64,000 bases of DNA from Pseudoxanthomonas sp. JBR18 (GTDB lineage: Bacteria > Pseudomonadota > Gammaproteobacteria > Xanthomonadales > Xanthomonadaceae), in NCBI RefSeq assembly GCF_028198165.1, contig NZ_CP116339.1:4223001-4287000 (forward strand). The letters run 5' to 3'. Shown here piece after piece: positions 47,038 through 55,397 of the stretch. Both the position numbers and the translations under genes were made by a program. Within the stretch, counting starts at the first letter, position 1. Each line of letters begins with the position of its first letter. The notes under the pieces are model-generated. The model did not search any database, had not been told where the DNA came from, and saw nothing but the letters and a program-made list of their open reading frames with translations.

Positions 47038-49701
47038 TCAGCCCTTCTGCTGCTTCAGCCAGGCTTCGATCTGCGGCAGGCGCTCGGCGCGCAGCTTGAT
47101 GCGGGTCTTGATGCCGGTGACTGCGGTTTCCGCATCGCGACGCGAGGTCGGCGCGATGTACTTGTCGGCGAAGGCGTTGAGCTTGTCGACCATCTTCAGG
47201 TCGGTCGAGCCGCTGGCCAGGCGCGGGTAGTAGCGCGAGATCGAGGTCGAGTCGACCAGCTTGTTCACCTGCTCGCGATGGTCCACGGCAAAGTCGAACG
47301 CCATGTCCGGATGCTCGCGCGAGACGCCACCGATCATGCTGGCGCTGTTGGTCGCACCCGGCTCGTCGGTCAGCGCCATGTCCAGGGCCTTGCGCGCCAG
47401 GGCGTCGTCCTTGGCATAGGCCAGCAGGCTGTAGTACTGGTCGCGGACCATGGAAGAGGTCTCCTTCTGCGCCATCTGGTGCAGGGCCTCCCAGGTGGTC
47501 GCATCGGCGTTGCGCGCCACGATGCCCAGCACCGTGCGGCGCAGGTCAGGCGAGAGCGAGGACGGATCGGCCTGGAAGGCGGCAAAGCGGCGACGCGCCT
47601 CGGCGATGACCTGCGCATCGCCCAGGCTGCTGAGGATGCCGATCAGGCTGCTGCGCAGCTGCTTGGTCCGCGCGGCATCCCCATCGCGGTTGTCCCAGCC
47701 CAGCTGCTGGAACTTGGGCGAGAGCCGGCCGATGGCGTACTTGCGCCATGCCGCCTGCGCCTTGGGCTTGCCCTCGAACATGTCGTCGATGCCGCCCAGC
47801 GTGCCGGCCACCTGCAGCCACAGGTCGTCGGAGGCCTTCAGCGGCACCTTGGCGGTCAGGTTGAGCATGTCCGATTCGGGCTGCAGGCCGATGGTCGCCA
47901 GCGCGCTGGTATCCATCATCACGCCCAGCTGGTCCACCACCGGCAGCGTATTGAAGCTGGCCGTCAGCGCCTTGAACTGCGCCGGCGCGTACAGGGTGCG
48001 GTAGTAGCCCTTCTGGCCGGCATTGACCAGCACCGGGCCGTCGCAGCCGGGCAGCTTGACCTGCGCGTCGCCATCGACCAGCACGCGCACTTCCTTGCCA
48101 TCGGCGCCACGCAGGGCCACCGGCACGTGCCAGCGCAGCGGGGTCTTGTCGGGGCGGTCGACCGTGTATTCGCCCTGCTCCAGGGTCACGGTGGTCTGCC
48201 CGCCCGCGCAGGTGGCGCTGGCCTTGATCAGCGGTACGCCCGGCTGCAGGGTGAAGTCATGCGCCACCTGGGTGAAGTCCTTGCCCGGGGCGGCCTTGTC
48301 CATCTCGGCCCACAGGTCGTCGGTCACCGCGTTGGCGTGCTCGTGCTTCTTGATGTAGCTGCGCACGCCGGCGCGCCAGGCGTCCGAGCCCACGTAGTCC
48401 TCCAGCATGCCGATCACCGCCGAGCCCTTGCCGTAGGTGATGCCGTCGAAGGCCTGGCTGGCCTGCTCCACCGTGGCCACGTGCTGCACCACCGGATGGG
48501 TGGTGGCGTAGGCGTCACGGCCCATCGCGCCACGGCTGGTGTAGGCCGCGTCGGTCTTGTCGATGTCCCACTCCGGATGCAGCTTGGCCGTGGTGCGCCC
48601 TTCCATCCAGGTGGCGAAGCCTTCGTTGAGCCACAGGTCGTCCCACCACGCCATGGTCACCAGGTCGCCGAACCACTGGTGGGCGATCTCGTGCGCGGCG
48701 GTGGTGAACACGCGCTGCTCGTCGTTGACGTTGGAGATGGCCGGGTCCAGCAGCAGTGAGTATTCGAAGGTGAAGATCGCGCCCCAGTTCTCCATCGCGC
48801 TGAAGAACTGGCTCTGGCCCGGCGCGGCGATGTTGTCCAGCTTGGGCAGCGGATAGTCCACGCCGAAGTAGTCGTTGTATTCCTTGAGCACGTCGCGGCC
48901 GGAATCCAGCGCGAACTTGGCCTGGGACACCTTGCCCTTCTGCGCGATCACGCCGATCTCGGTGCCGTTGGGGCCCATGGTCGTGGCGCGCTCGAAGTCG
49001 CCCAGGCCGAAGAACAGCAGGTAGGTCGACATCTTGGGCGAGGTCTGGAAGACCACCTGCTTCATCCCGCCGGCCACGTCCTTGGATGAGGCGATGGGCA
49101 TGTTGCTCACCGCCATCTGGTCGGCCGGCACCTCGACGGTCAGGTCGAAGGTCGCCTTGAAGTCCGGCTCATCCCAGGACGGGATGAAGCGGCGGGCGTC
49201 GGAGTTCTCGAACTGGGTGTACAGCGCACGCTTCTGCCCGCTGTCGGTGGCGTAGTCCAGCGCGAACAGGCCATTGGCCTGGGTGTTGATGATGCCGCTG
49301 TAGTCGATGGACAGCGTGTACTGGCCCGGCGCCAGCGTCTTGTCGAAGGCGAAGGTCGCCGTCTGCGCATCGGCACCGGTGCTGACCTTGGCGGTCATCG
49401 GCTTGCCCTTGCCGGCGCTGAGCGTGCTGGTGCCGAAGGTCAGGTTGGCCGCCTGCAGGACGATGGTCTTGGTCGGCTGCAGCACCTGCACGTCGATCTT
49501 GACCTTGCCATCGAAGGTCATCTTGTCCGCGTGCGGGGTGATCTGCACCGCGTAGTGGCTCGGCTTGGCCGTGCGCGGCAGTTGGGTGGTCACCTCGGCG
49601 GAGGACGCCGGGGTGGAAGAAGCAGGAGCGGCTTGGGCCAACGCGGCCACGCTCGTGCTGGCCAGGGCCAGGGCAATGGCGGTCACCAGGGTCTTGCGCA
49701 T
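47038..49701 (-). CDS. Exported M1-family zinc aminopeptidase
   Basis: This 887-residue metallopeptidase removes N-terminal residues from peptides. It has a signal peptide (MRKTLVTAIALALASTSVAALAQA), so it is periplasmic or secreted, unlike cytosolic PepN. The exopeptidase motif appears as SAMENWGA, and the zinc site is HEIAHQWFGDL plus the downstream Glu in WLNEGFATW. A catalytic Tyr region lies further on, near DGITYGKGSAV. A C-terminal helical ERAP1-like domain covers about residues 540-887. The start at 49701 is fixed by GAGGA six bases upstream. Length fits the family. Confidence 0.93.
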   Translation of the reverse strand: MRKTLVTAIALALASTSVAALAQAAPASSTPASSAEVTTQLPRTAKPSHYAVQITPHADKMTFDGKVKIDVQVLQPTKTIVLQAANLTFGTSTLSAGKGKPMTAKVSTGADAQTATFAFDKTLAPGQYTLSIDYSGIINTQANGLFALDYATDSGQKRALYTQFENSDARRFIPSWDEPDFKATFDLTVEVPADQMAVSNMPIASSKDVAGGMKQVVFQTSPKMSTYLLFFGLGDFERATTMGPNGTEIGVIAQKGKVSQAKFALDSGRDVLKEYNDYFGVDYPLPKLDNIAAPGQSQFFSAMENWGAIFTFEYSLLLDPAISNVNDEQRVFTTAAHEIAHQWFGDLVTMAWWDDLWLNEGFATWMEGRTTAKLHPEWDIDKTDAAYTSRGAMGRDAYATTHPVVQHVATVEQASQAFDGITYGKGSAVIGMLEDYVGSDAWRAGVRSYIKKHEHANAVTDDLWAEMDKAAPGKDFTQVAHDFTLQPGVPLIKASATCAGGQTTVTLEQGEYTVDRPDKTPLRWHVPVALRGADGKEVRVLVDGDAQVKLPGCDGPVLVNAGQKGYYRTLYAPAQFKALTASFNTLPVVDQLGVMMDTSALATIGLQPESDMLNLTAKVPLKASDDLWLQVAGTLGGIDDMFEGKPKAQAAWRKYAIGRLSPKFQQLGWDNRDGDAARTKQLRSSLIGILSSLGDAQVIAEARRRFAAFQADPSSLSPDLRRTVLGIVARNADATTWEALHQMAQKETSSMVRDQYYSLLAYAKDDALARKALDMALTDEPGATNSASMIGGVSREHPDMAFDFAVDHREQVNKLVDSTSISRYYPRLASGSTDLKMVDKLNAFADKYIAPTSRRDAETAVTGIKTRIKLRAERLPQIEAWLKQQKG

Positions 49702-50139
49702 GCGAATCCTCGAAAATGAAGGGCGCCTCAAAGCGCCGACCGGCGATGATCCCCCGCCGCACCGGCAGCCGACACCGCCGGAAGTCATGGCCGGCCCTTC
49801 CCGCCGTCCTCCGGTAATCCCCCCGTAGAGCGGAGCTCGCTCCGCTGCCCTCCGGCCAGCGCGCGGAAAACCTCACCCGCGCGGGGAAAGCCCCAGCAGA
49901 GCAAGCTCTGCTCTACAAGGCCCGAAGCTCGCAGCACATATTCTCCATCCAACCCCGCGCCGTCGTAGAGCGGAGCTCGCTCCGCTGCTCTCCGCCCAGC
50001 CTGCAGAAGACCCAAAGCAGCCAGGGGGCGAGAAACCTCGCCACTCGGGCCGCCTTACCCGCTACGCACCAGCACCGCGCACCGCGCGTCAAGGCACCGC
50101 CAAAGCGCGATGCCTCGACACGCGTCCCACAACAAACGC
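49702..50139. other. Intergenic region carrying REP elements
   Basis: It contains the promoter side of the aminopeptidase gene and the REP doublet plus single REP at 49825-49988. No gene is recognised. Confidence 0.45.
49825..49988. repeat. REP doublet and single REP of the symmetrical type
   Basis: A 92-bp doublet at 49825-49916 runs from GTAGAGCGGAGCTCGCTCCG to AGAGCAAGCTCTGCTCTAC. A lone head follows at 49965-49988. The second arm of the doublet has drifted (AGAGC for GGAGC). Confidence 0.85.
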
Positions 50140-50763
50140 TCAGTGCAGCAGCGCCCCCACCCCATAAACAGCACGCACTTCACGCACGCGACCAAGCGGC
50201 GCCCGCTCCCTCAAACGCTGCGACGCCACGGCCTCGAGCACCGCCCGCACTTCCAGGCCGGCATCGAAGACCGTATGCCCCATCTGCGCCAACGTGCCAT
50301 CGGCGTACTCGGCCATGTCGCTGGCGGCCACCACGTCCCCGTGCGCCGTGATCGCGTGGACCAGCCGGTTGAGCGTGTCGATCTGATCCAGGGTGACGCC
50401 AAAGAGGAAATCGCCCGCTTCCGCATCGCCCTCGTCATCGGCTTCCGCGTCGTCGTCATCTTCATCCTCATCCTCATCCGAAGCGACTTCATACGCGATC
50501 GTGTCGGCCGTGTCCGCCTGCGATGAGGGCGGGTATGCCTCACTCAGCACCCGGTCCAACCGGTCGGCCAGCAGTTGCAGGGAACCCGCAAGTTCGCCGC
50601 CACCTCCGTCCGCCAATCCATCGCCCGCGCCGTCCTCGGCGCGTCGCTGGGCCAGCCCTGCCAGCAATCTGAGATGCGCACTCAGCCGTACCAGCGGGAG
50701 CCGGCCTTCCTGATCCAACAGCGCCTGCGCGTCATGAAGTCCATGCGTTTCGTGCGTTGACAT
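50140..50763 (-). CDS. Acidic protein of unknown function (possibly XAC0095-like)
   Basis: This 207-residue protein has a helical N-terminus (RLPLVRLSAHLRLLAGLAQRR). A very acidic linker follows at about residues 93-117 (runs of Asp/Glu), and then a helical C-terminal half starts LFGVTLDQIDTLNRLVHAI. The ribosome binding site GAGGAGG six bases upstream is excellent, so it is a real gene. The helical parts recall short Xanthomonas proteins of the XAC0095 type; that comparison is from memory and weak. The long structured leader (50764-51000) contains a terminator and other hairpins, which could control its expression. Confidence 0.65.
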   Translation of the reverse strand: MSTHETHGLHDAQALLDQEGRLPLVRLSAHLRLLAGLAQRRAEDGAGDGLADGGGGELAGSLQLLADRLDRVLSEAYPPSSQADTADTIAYEVASDEDEDEDDDDAEADDEGDAEAGDFLFGVTLDQIDTLNRLVHAITAHGDVVAASDMAEYADGTLAQMGHTVFDAGLEVRAVLEAVASQRLRERAPLGRVREVRAVYGVGALLH

Positions 50764-51090
50764 CGGTGCCTCCTCATTCCATGAAGTGACCGCCCGCCGG
50801 AACGGCGGACGGGAAGTCGGGAGGCTCGAAACCGCAAACAGCCGGCGGGCTTATTCCCCTTGCGGGTGTTGTATTCACCGCCCTCCCGACGCAGGCATCG
50901 CGTCGGTTGCGCCTGCAAAACATGCAGGCACAAAAAACCCACCGGTTTGTCGGAGGTGGGTACCGCTGTTTGAGGAGTTTCGAGGCTCCGTGCAGCAAGA
51001 CTGCTACTGAATTTTCGACGCGTCAAGATAATGCGCGATCAGAATCAAGGAGCGCCGATCAACGGTCGCAATCGCCAAATGCTGTGCAGC
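50764..51090. other. Structured leader region between the acidic-protein and DUF429 genes
   Basis: No confident gene. On the minus strand an intrinsic terminator (50931-50961) is followed by further hairpins: GCCTGCA/TGCAGGC near 50911-50929 and CCGACGC/GCGTCGG near 50885-50905. A minus-strand frame stays open right up to the acidic gene's ribosome binding site. It could be an attenuator, a small RNA, or the end of the DUF429 transcript. Confidence 0.4.
50931..50961 (-). terminator. Intrinsic terminator on the minus strand
   Basis: ACCCACC and GGTGGGT form a seven-bp stem with an eleven-base loop, followed by TTTTTT on the minus strand. It lies 130 bases after the DUF429 stop and 170 bases before the acidic-protein start. 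Confidence 0.75.
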
Positions 51091-51798
51091 TCAATACCAG
51101 ATCACCGCATCCAATCCAGCGGCATCTGGCTCCACCTCGGCCGGCAGCGAATGCGGTACGCCATCGCGGATCCTCTCAGCCGTCCACAGCGCAGCCAGCG
51201 CATCGAGCACGTCGTCCGTTTTGGCCTCGCGCGGAGGAACGGCTTGCAGCAGATCCGAAATCGACACCTCGCCGAACACAGCGGCAAGCAACGCGCTTCT
51301 GGCGGCAACGCCAGCAGGCGTGCGCTTGCTGGCGACGACACCCTGCCCCGCGCCACCGGCCAGCGCCGCGAACGACACCTCCGGATGCACCTCGCGCACT
51401 ACACGGCGCGCCTGCGGGTTACTGCGCAGCAGCTCGTCCCACTCGCGGATCTTGGACAGGATGGCAAAGGACTGGGCCCCAAACCCACGACCGTCGATCG
51501 CGCGGTGGCGCCGCGACGCCTCCGGCTGGGTCTGCGCATCCAGGATCCCGCGCACCGGCGTCGAGAAGAGGCTGCAGGCGCGCCGACCGCCAACGAAACG
51601 CCGGGCCTCGCGCTCGGCCGGACGTCCGCCGTGCTCGGACAGGCCAATCGGCACGTCCACCGCGATCACTGCGGCATCGCGGTGCGCGTCAACCAGCGCA
51701 CGTGCATCGCCGTGGACACGCCACGCCAGGCCACCCTGCCCCCGCCACACCGCGATCCAGCCGGACCGGGCCCCGTCCCCCCCGATGCACTGATCCAT
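51091..51798 (-). CDS. DUF429 family protein, predicted RNase-H-like nuclease
   Basis: This 235-residue protein resembles the DUF429 family, which is predicted to have an RNase H/Ruv-C-like fold. It opens with IGGDGARSGWIAVW (early acidic residue). AVDVPIGLSEHG follows, then RACSLFSTPVR, the conserved HPEVSFAAL, and a C-terminal acidic segment TDDVLDALAALW. These spaced acidic residues fit a metal-dependent nuclease site. The start at 51798 is strongly supported by GGAGGAGGAAG. It diverges from the MazG gene only about 80 bp away, so the two share a promoter region. Confidence 0.85.
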   Translation of the reverse strand: MDQCIGGDGARSGWIAVWRGQGGLAWRVHGDARALVDAHRDAAVIAVDVPIGLSEHGGRPAEREARRFVGGRRACSLFSTPVRGILDAQTQPEASRRHRAIDGRGFGAQSFAILSKIREWDELLRSNPQARRVVREVHPEVSFAALAGGAGQGVVASKRTPAGVAARSALLAAVFGEVSISDLLQAVPPREAKTDDVLDALAALWTAERIRDGVPHSLPAEVEPDAAGLDAVIWY

Positions 51799-51876
51799 TC
51801 GCTGCTTCCTCCTCCGCCCGGCAAGCCGGCAGGCTCTTCTATACTGCGACGACGATTGCAGGCAAGGCACCACAAC

Positions 51877-52227
51877 ATGGACGGGGAACTCGAGCAACTG
51901 CAGGCCGAGCTGCGCCGCTTCGCCGCAGAGCGGGATTGGGGGCAGTTCCATTCGCCGAAGAACCTTGCGGCGTCGCTGTCCATCGAGGCCGCCGAAGTGC
52001 TGGAGCACTTCCAGTGGCTGACCGACGCGCAGAGCCGCGCCCTGGACGACGAGCAGCGTCAACAGGTCGGCCACGAAATCGCCGATGTCCTGCTCTACCT
52101 GCTGCAGCTGGCCGACAAGCTGGGCATCGACCCGCTGGCCGCGGCCCGCGAAAAGCTGGCGATCAACGCCGCCAAGTACCCGGTCGACCTGGCCAAGGGC
52201 ACCAGCAGGAAATACACCAAACTCTAA
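51877..52227 (+). CDS. MazG-type nucleotide pyrophosphohydrolase
   Basis: This 116-residue all-alpha enzyme has the MazG metal-binding motif: ExxE in IEAAEVLEHFQW and ExxD in GHEIADVLLYLLQLADKLG. It belongs with the small dCTP-pyrophosphatase-like (RS21-C6) group and would hydrolyse a nucleoside triphosphate to the monophosphate and pyrophosphate. The start at 51877 fits the family opening (MDGELEQLQAELRRFAAERD). The helicase gene starts 31 bp downstream on the same strand. The pair is probably an operon, suggesting joint nucleotide-pool control and nucleic-acid attack. Confidence 0.9.
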   Translation: MDGELEQLQAELRRFAAERDWGQFHSPKNLAASLSIEAAEVLEHFQWLTDAQSRALDDEQRQQVGHEIADVLLYLLQLADKLGIDPLAAAREKLAINAAKYPVDLAKGTSRKYTKL

Positions 52228-52258
52228 AAGAACGGCCGTCCAAGGAGGACTCGCTGGC

Positions 52259-54106
52259 GTGATCGTCTACCAGGCAACAAAGCGTACTTTCCTGCACGAT
52301 ACCGATCATGCGCAGATCGAGGACGTGGTCGAGCGGGCCTTCGTCCAGCGCGCAGGACGCTACGCATCCGATTCCGAGTTCAGGTCCTGGCGCCATTCGC
52401 TCGCCGCCATGGCCCGTGTGCTGCGCGACAGCGAGATCCCGGACGATATCGGCATCGGGGTCGAGTTCGGCATTCCGCAGACCTCCAAGCGCATCGACTT
52501 CATCGTGTCCGGCAAGGCCGACGACGGCACGCCGCACCTGGTCATCGTCGAACTCAAGCAGTGGTCCAGCTCTCAGGTCAGCGAGAAGGACGGGATCATC
52601 GTCGCCAACCGCGGTGGCCGTGCCGAAACCGAAGGTCCCCACCCCAGCTACCAGGCCTGGTCCTACGCCGCCCTGCTCAACGGCTTCAACGAGGCCATCT
52701 ACGAATCCGGCACCGAGCTGCGTCCCTGTGCCTACCTGCACAACTACAAGGACGACGGCGTCATCCGCGACGCCCGCTATGCCGCCTACCTCGACAAGGC
52801 GCCGGTCTTCCTCGATGGCGCCGAGGAGCTAGCCAAACTGCGCGGCTTCATCAAACAGCACGTCAGGAAGGGCGACAACGGCGAACTGCTCTACAGCATC
52901 GAGAACGGCCGCATCCGCCCCTCGAAGATGCTGGCCGACAGCGTCGCCAGGATGCTCAAGGGCAACGAAGAGTTCGTGCTGGTGGACGACCAGAAGGTGG
53001 TCCATGAAACCTGCCTGGCGAAGGCCGCGCAGGCCAGCGATGCCCGCAAGCAGGTGGTCATCGTCAAGGGCGGCCCGGGCACCGGCAAATCGGTGGTGGC
53101 CATCAACCTGCTGGTCAACCTGACCAAGCGCGGCCAGCTCACCAAGTACGTGTCCAAGAACGCGGCGCCGCGCGCCGTCTACAAGCAGAAGCTGGCCGGT
53201 CACCTGCGCCAGGCGGAGATCGGCAATCTGTTCGCCGGCTCCGGCGGCTTTCACGACAGCCAGCCCAACGTCTTCGACACCCTGGTCGTGGACGAAGCGC
53301 ACCGCCTCAATGAGAAGAGCGGCCTGTACGGCAACCTCGGCCAGAACCAGGTAATGGAGCTGATCCGCAGCGCCCGCTGCACCATCTTCTTTGCCGACGA
53401 CGACCAGCTGGTGACCTTGTCAGACATCGGCCGCATTGCCGAGCTGGAGCGCTGGGCGCAGGCCGCCGGCGCGGAGGTGACCCGGCTGGAACTGGCCTCC
53501 CAGTTCCGCTGCGCCGGCTCGGATGGCTACATCGCCTGGCTGGACAACTTCCTGGGCATCCGGCAGACGGCCAACACCGACTTCGACCGCAACAGCTTCG
53601 ATTTCCGCATCGTCGACTCCCCGGTCGAACTGCACGACCTGATCCGCGAAAAGAACAAGCTCAACAACAAGGCCCGCGTCGTCGCCGGTTACTGCTGGGA
53701 CTGGAAGAGCAAGAAGAACCCTAAGGCCTGGGACATCGAGATCCCCGAATACGACTACCGCGCCCAGTGGAACCTCGACAAGGACAGCAGCCTCTGGATC
53801 GTCGCCCCGAACTCGGTCGAACAGGTCGGCTGCATCCATACCTGCCAGGGCCTGGAGCTGGACTACGTCGGCGTGATCATCGGCCCGGACCTGCGCTGGG
53901 TCGATGGCGAGCCAACGGTTTTTCCGGAATCACGCTCGCGCATGGACCGTTCGGTGCGAGGTTGGAAAACCCTGATGAAAAATGATCCAGACGCAACGCG
54001 CGAACGACTAAAGCAGATCGTGCGGAACACGTACAAAACGCTGATGAGCCGGGGGATGAAAGGGTGTTATGTGCACATCGCTGATCGGTCCGAGCGTGAC
54101 GCATGA
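52259..54106 (+). CDS. DUF2075 / Schlafen-group-3 helicase with N-terminal PD-(D/E)XK-like nuclease motif
   Basis: This 615-residue protein starts at a GTG with AAGGAGGA nine bases upstream. The N-terminal region contains RIDFIVSG and VIVELKQW, giving D80, E98 and K100 in the order of a PD-(D/E)XK nuclease. The P-loop domain has Walker A GGPGTGKS (271-278) and a DEAH box (LVVDEAHRL, 345-348). LASQFRC, VAPNSVEQVG and IHTCQGLELDYVGVIIGPDL are the later helicase motifs. It matches the DUF2075/SLFN-g3 helicase family. The last ~65 codons are less GC-rich than the rest, suggesting a recombination point near 53905. A role in defence is inferred, not shown. Confidence 0.85.
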   Translation: MIVYQATKRTFLHDTDHAQIEDVVERAFVQRAGRYASDSEFRSWRHSLAAMARVLRDSEIPDDIGIGVEFGIPQTSKRIDFIVSGKADDGTPHLVIVELKQWSSSQVSEKDGIIVANRGGRAETEGPHPSYQAWSYAALLNGFNEAIYESGTELRPCAYLHNYKDDGVIRDARYAAYLDKAPVFLDGAEELAKLRGFIKQHVRKGDNGELLYSIENGRIRPSKMLADSVARMLKGNEEFVLVDDQKVVHETCLAKAAQASDARKQVVIVKGGPGTGKSVVAINLLVNLTKRGQLTKYVSKNAAPRAVYKQKLAGHLRQAEIGNLFAGSGGFHDSQPNVFDTLVVDEAHRLNEKSGLYGNLGQNQVMELIRSARCTIFFADDDQLVTLSDIGRIAELERWAQAAGAEVTRLELASQFRCAGSDGYIAWLDNFLGIRQTANTDFDRNSFDFRIVDSPVELHDLIREKNKLNNKARVVAGYCWDWKSKKNPKAWDIEIPEYDYRAQWNLDKDSSLWIVAPNSVEQVGCIHTCQGLELDYVGVIIGPDLRWVDGEPTVFPESRSRMDRSVRGWKTLMKNDPDATRERLKQIVRNTYKTLMSRGMKGCYVHIADRSERDA

Positions 54107-54130
54107 CCGCTTCTGACCAAAAGCGGAAGT
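54104..54130. repeat. Inverted repeat at the helicase stop codon
   Basis: CCGCTT (54107-54112) and AAGCGG (54121-54126) pair across CTGACCAA, with TGAC/GTCA flanks. It overlaps the end of the helicase gene and may serve as a terminator or mark an element boundary. Confidence 0.45.
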
Positions 54131-54148
54131 CAACAGCTCGAACACTCA

Positions 54149-55072
54149 CTAGGCACTTATTTCGCTCATAAGTGACATCAGGTTAAATACCTCAACAGCC
54201 ATCTCTAGATCAAATTTCTTCGCATATTCCCGAACGAGCGAGTCCAGGCTGAATGAATCTTCTGGATCGCGAGTCACGACTACGAGTGTGAATGAAGCCT
54301 GCTGGGCGCTCCCATCGATATCCATCTGATTCTTCAACTTCCGAAACTTCTCTAACTGCATTTTTATCTTTGAGCCAATGTCAGCCTCACTCTTGTAAAC
54401 AACTTCCACTATGTTAACTGTCCGACCCTGCACGATAGCGCCGTCAAACTGATATGCCCCATCATTCACAGTCACTGTGGCCGGGGTAGTGAGCTGCCCG
54501 CCGTAGGTCTTGATCAGCTTCGCTAACGCCAGTCTCTCGGCCATGGCTGCTTCGCCTAACTCAAGAGTGGTCTGAGCTAGCCGCGGTGTCGGTGCTGGCG
54601 ACTGGAACCTGTAGAAATGCTTAGCGTCCAGCGCTCGATCCGTAGCTTGCCCAACAGTGGAGTTACTTGGGTCTACAACGGGCGTGGGCGTAGCAGACGG
54701 CTCTACCGCTGGGCCACTATTCACAGACTCAGTTCTTGCGCCAGGCGTTTCCGTCTCACTGGATTCAAAAACATTCGCATGACCAAGATCTCGCACGGCA
54801 AGAAAGTTGTCGTTCGTCACCTTGGGACCGTTGATCTTTATGTAGGCAGAGTCATCCCTGAAATCTGCAGGCGCGTAAAGTGCAGAAGGCCTCCTCCAAA
54901 GCATTATGAAGAAGAGAAGAACAAGGAGGCAAGGAAAGCCCATTACGAAGTTTACGAAGATGACTTGAATGCCAGGATCTAGGATAGGCAGCACCGCAAC
55001 GGCACAAGTCTCTGCGATTCCCGCAAATACTGCGATAAGTGTCAGCGGGTTGCTGATAGAGGCTTTCGACAT
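54149..55072 (-). CDS. Two-TM membrane protein with a cytoplasmic nuclease-like domain
   Basis: This 307-residue protein has two transmembrane helices near residues 8-32 and 36-60. A Ser/Thr/Pro-rich linker (about 90-155) precedes an alpha/beta domain (about 160-307). That domain has helix MAERLALAKLIKTYGG and strands VNDGAYQFDGAIVQG and VNIVEVVYKSEADIG. A helix and the strand FTLVVVTRDPED follow. This order resembles a PD-(D/E)XK nuclease fold, with D in FDG and E in VEVVYK. The usual ExK is shifted to E-x3-K, so activity is doubtful and a sensor role is possible. Codon usage is visibly more AT-rich than in neighbouring genes. No family name can be assigned with confidence. Confidence 0.65.
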   Translation of the reverse strand: MSKASISNPLTLIAVFAGIAETCAVAVLPILDPGIQVIFVNFVMGFPCLLVLLFFIMLWRRPSALYAPADFRDDSAYIKINGPKVTNDNFLAVRDLGHANVFESSETETPGARTESVNSGPAVEPSATPTPVVDPSNSTVGQATDRALDAKHFYRFQSPAPTPRLAQTTLELGEAAMAERLALAKLIKTYGGQLTTPATVTVNDGAYQFDGAIVQGRTVNIVEVVYKSEADIGSKIKMQLEKFRKLKNQMDIDGSAQQASFTLVVVTRDPEDSFSLDSLVREYAKKFDLEMAVEVFNLMSLMSEISA

Positions 55073-55397
55073 GTGATTTCGCCTGTCCTAGTTGGCGCCA
55101 ACGTCAATCGTCGACATCTCCGATTGACAATCTTACATTTCTCTCCCGCAGCTTGAAAGCGCCCACCCGGAAAGCGGCGGGTCGCTAGAGGCTGGAGATC
55201 TCGATAGCTGGATAGTGGCGGCGGGACGAAAACCCAGTGGTATTTTAGAGCGGATGGCTGCTGAAAGGCGACCTCCGCTAACCCATTAGGTTCCGGATCG
55301 TACCCTTACTGCGCATGATGTGTGCCATTGGCCGATAACCGACGCTTGGTCGGACTTGGCCTACCTGTGGTGCTAAATTTGCTTTAATTGGGCAGGC
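55073..55397. other. Low-GC intergenic region
   Basis: No gene is recognised. The sequence is AT-richer than the genome and has a short inverted repeat CCGAC/GTCGG near 55340-55360. It could hold promoters for the flanking genes. Confidence 0.35.

Noticed and set aside
46723..48759. 678-codon plus-strand frame opposite the M1 aminopeptidase
   Set aside because: It shows no motifs, while the aminopeptidase has all its catalytic motifs on the minus strand.
51031..51876. Plus-strand frame extending upstream of the MazG gene
   Set aside because: It lies antisense to the DUF429 gene, and MazG similarity begins only at 51877.
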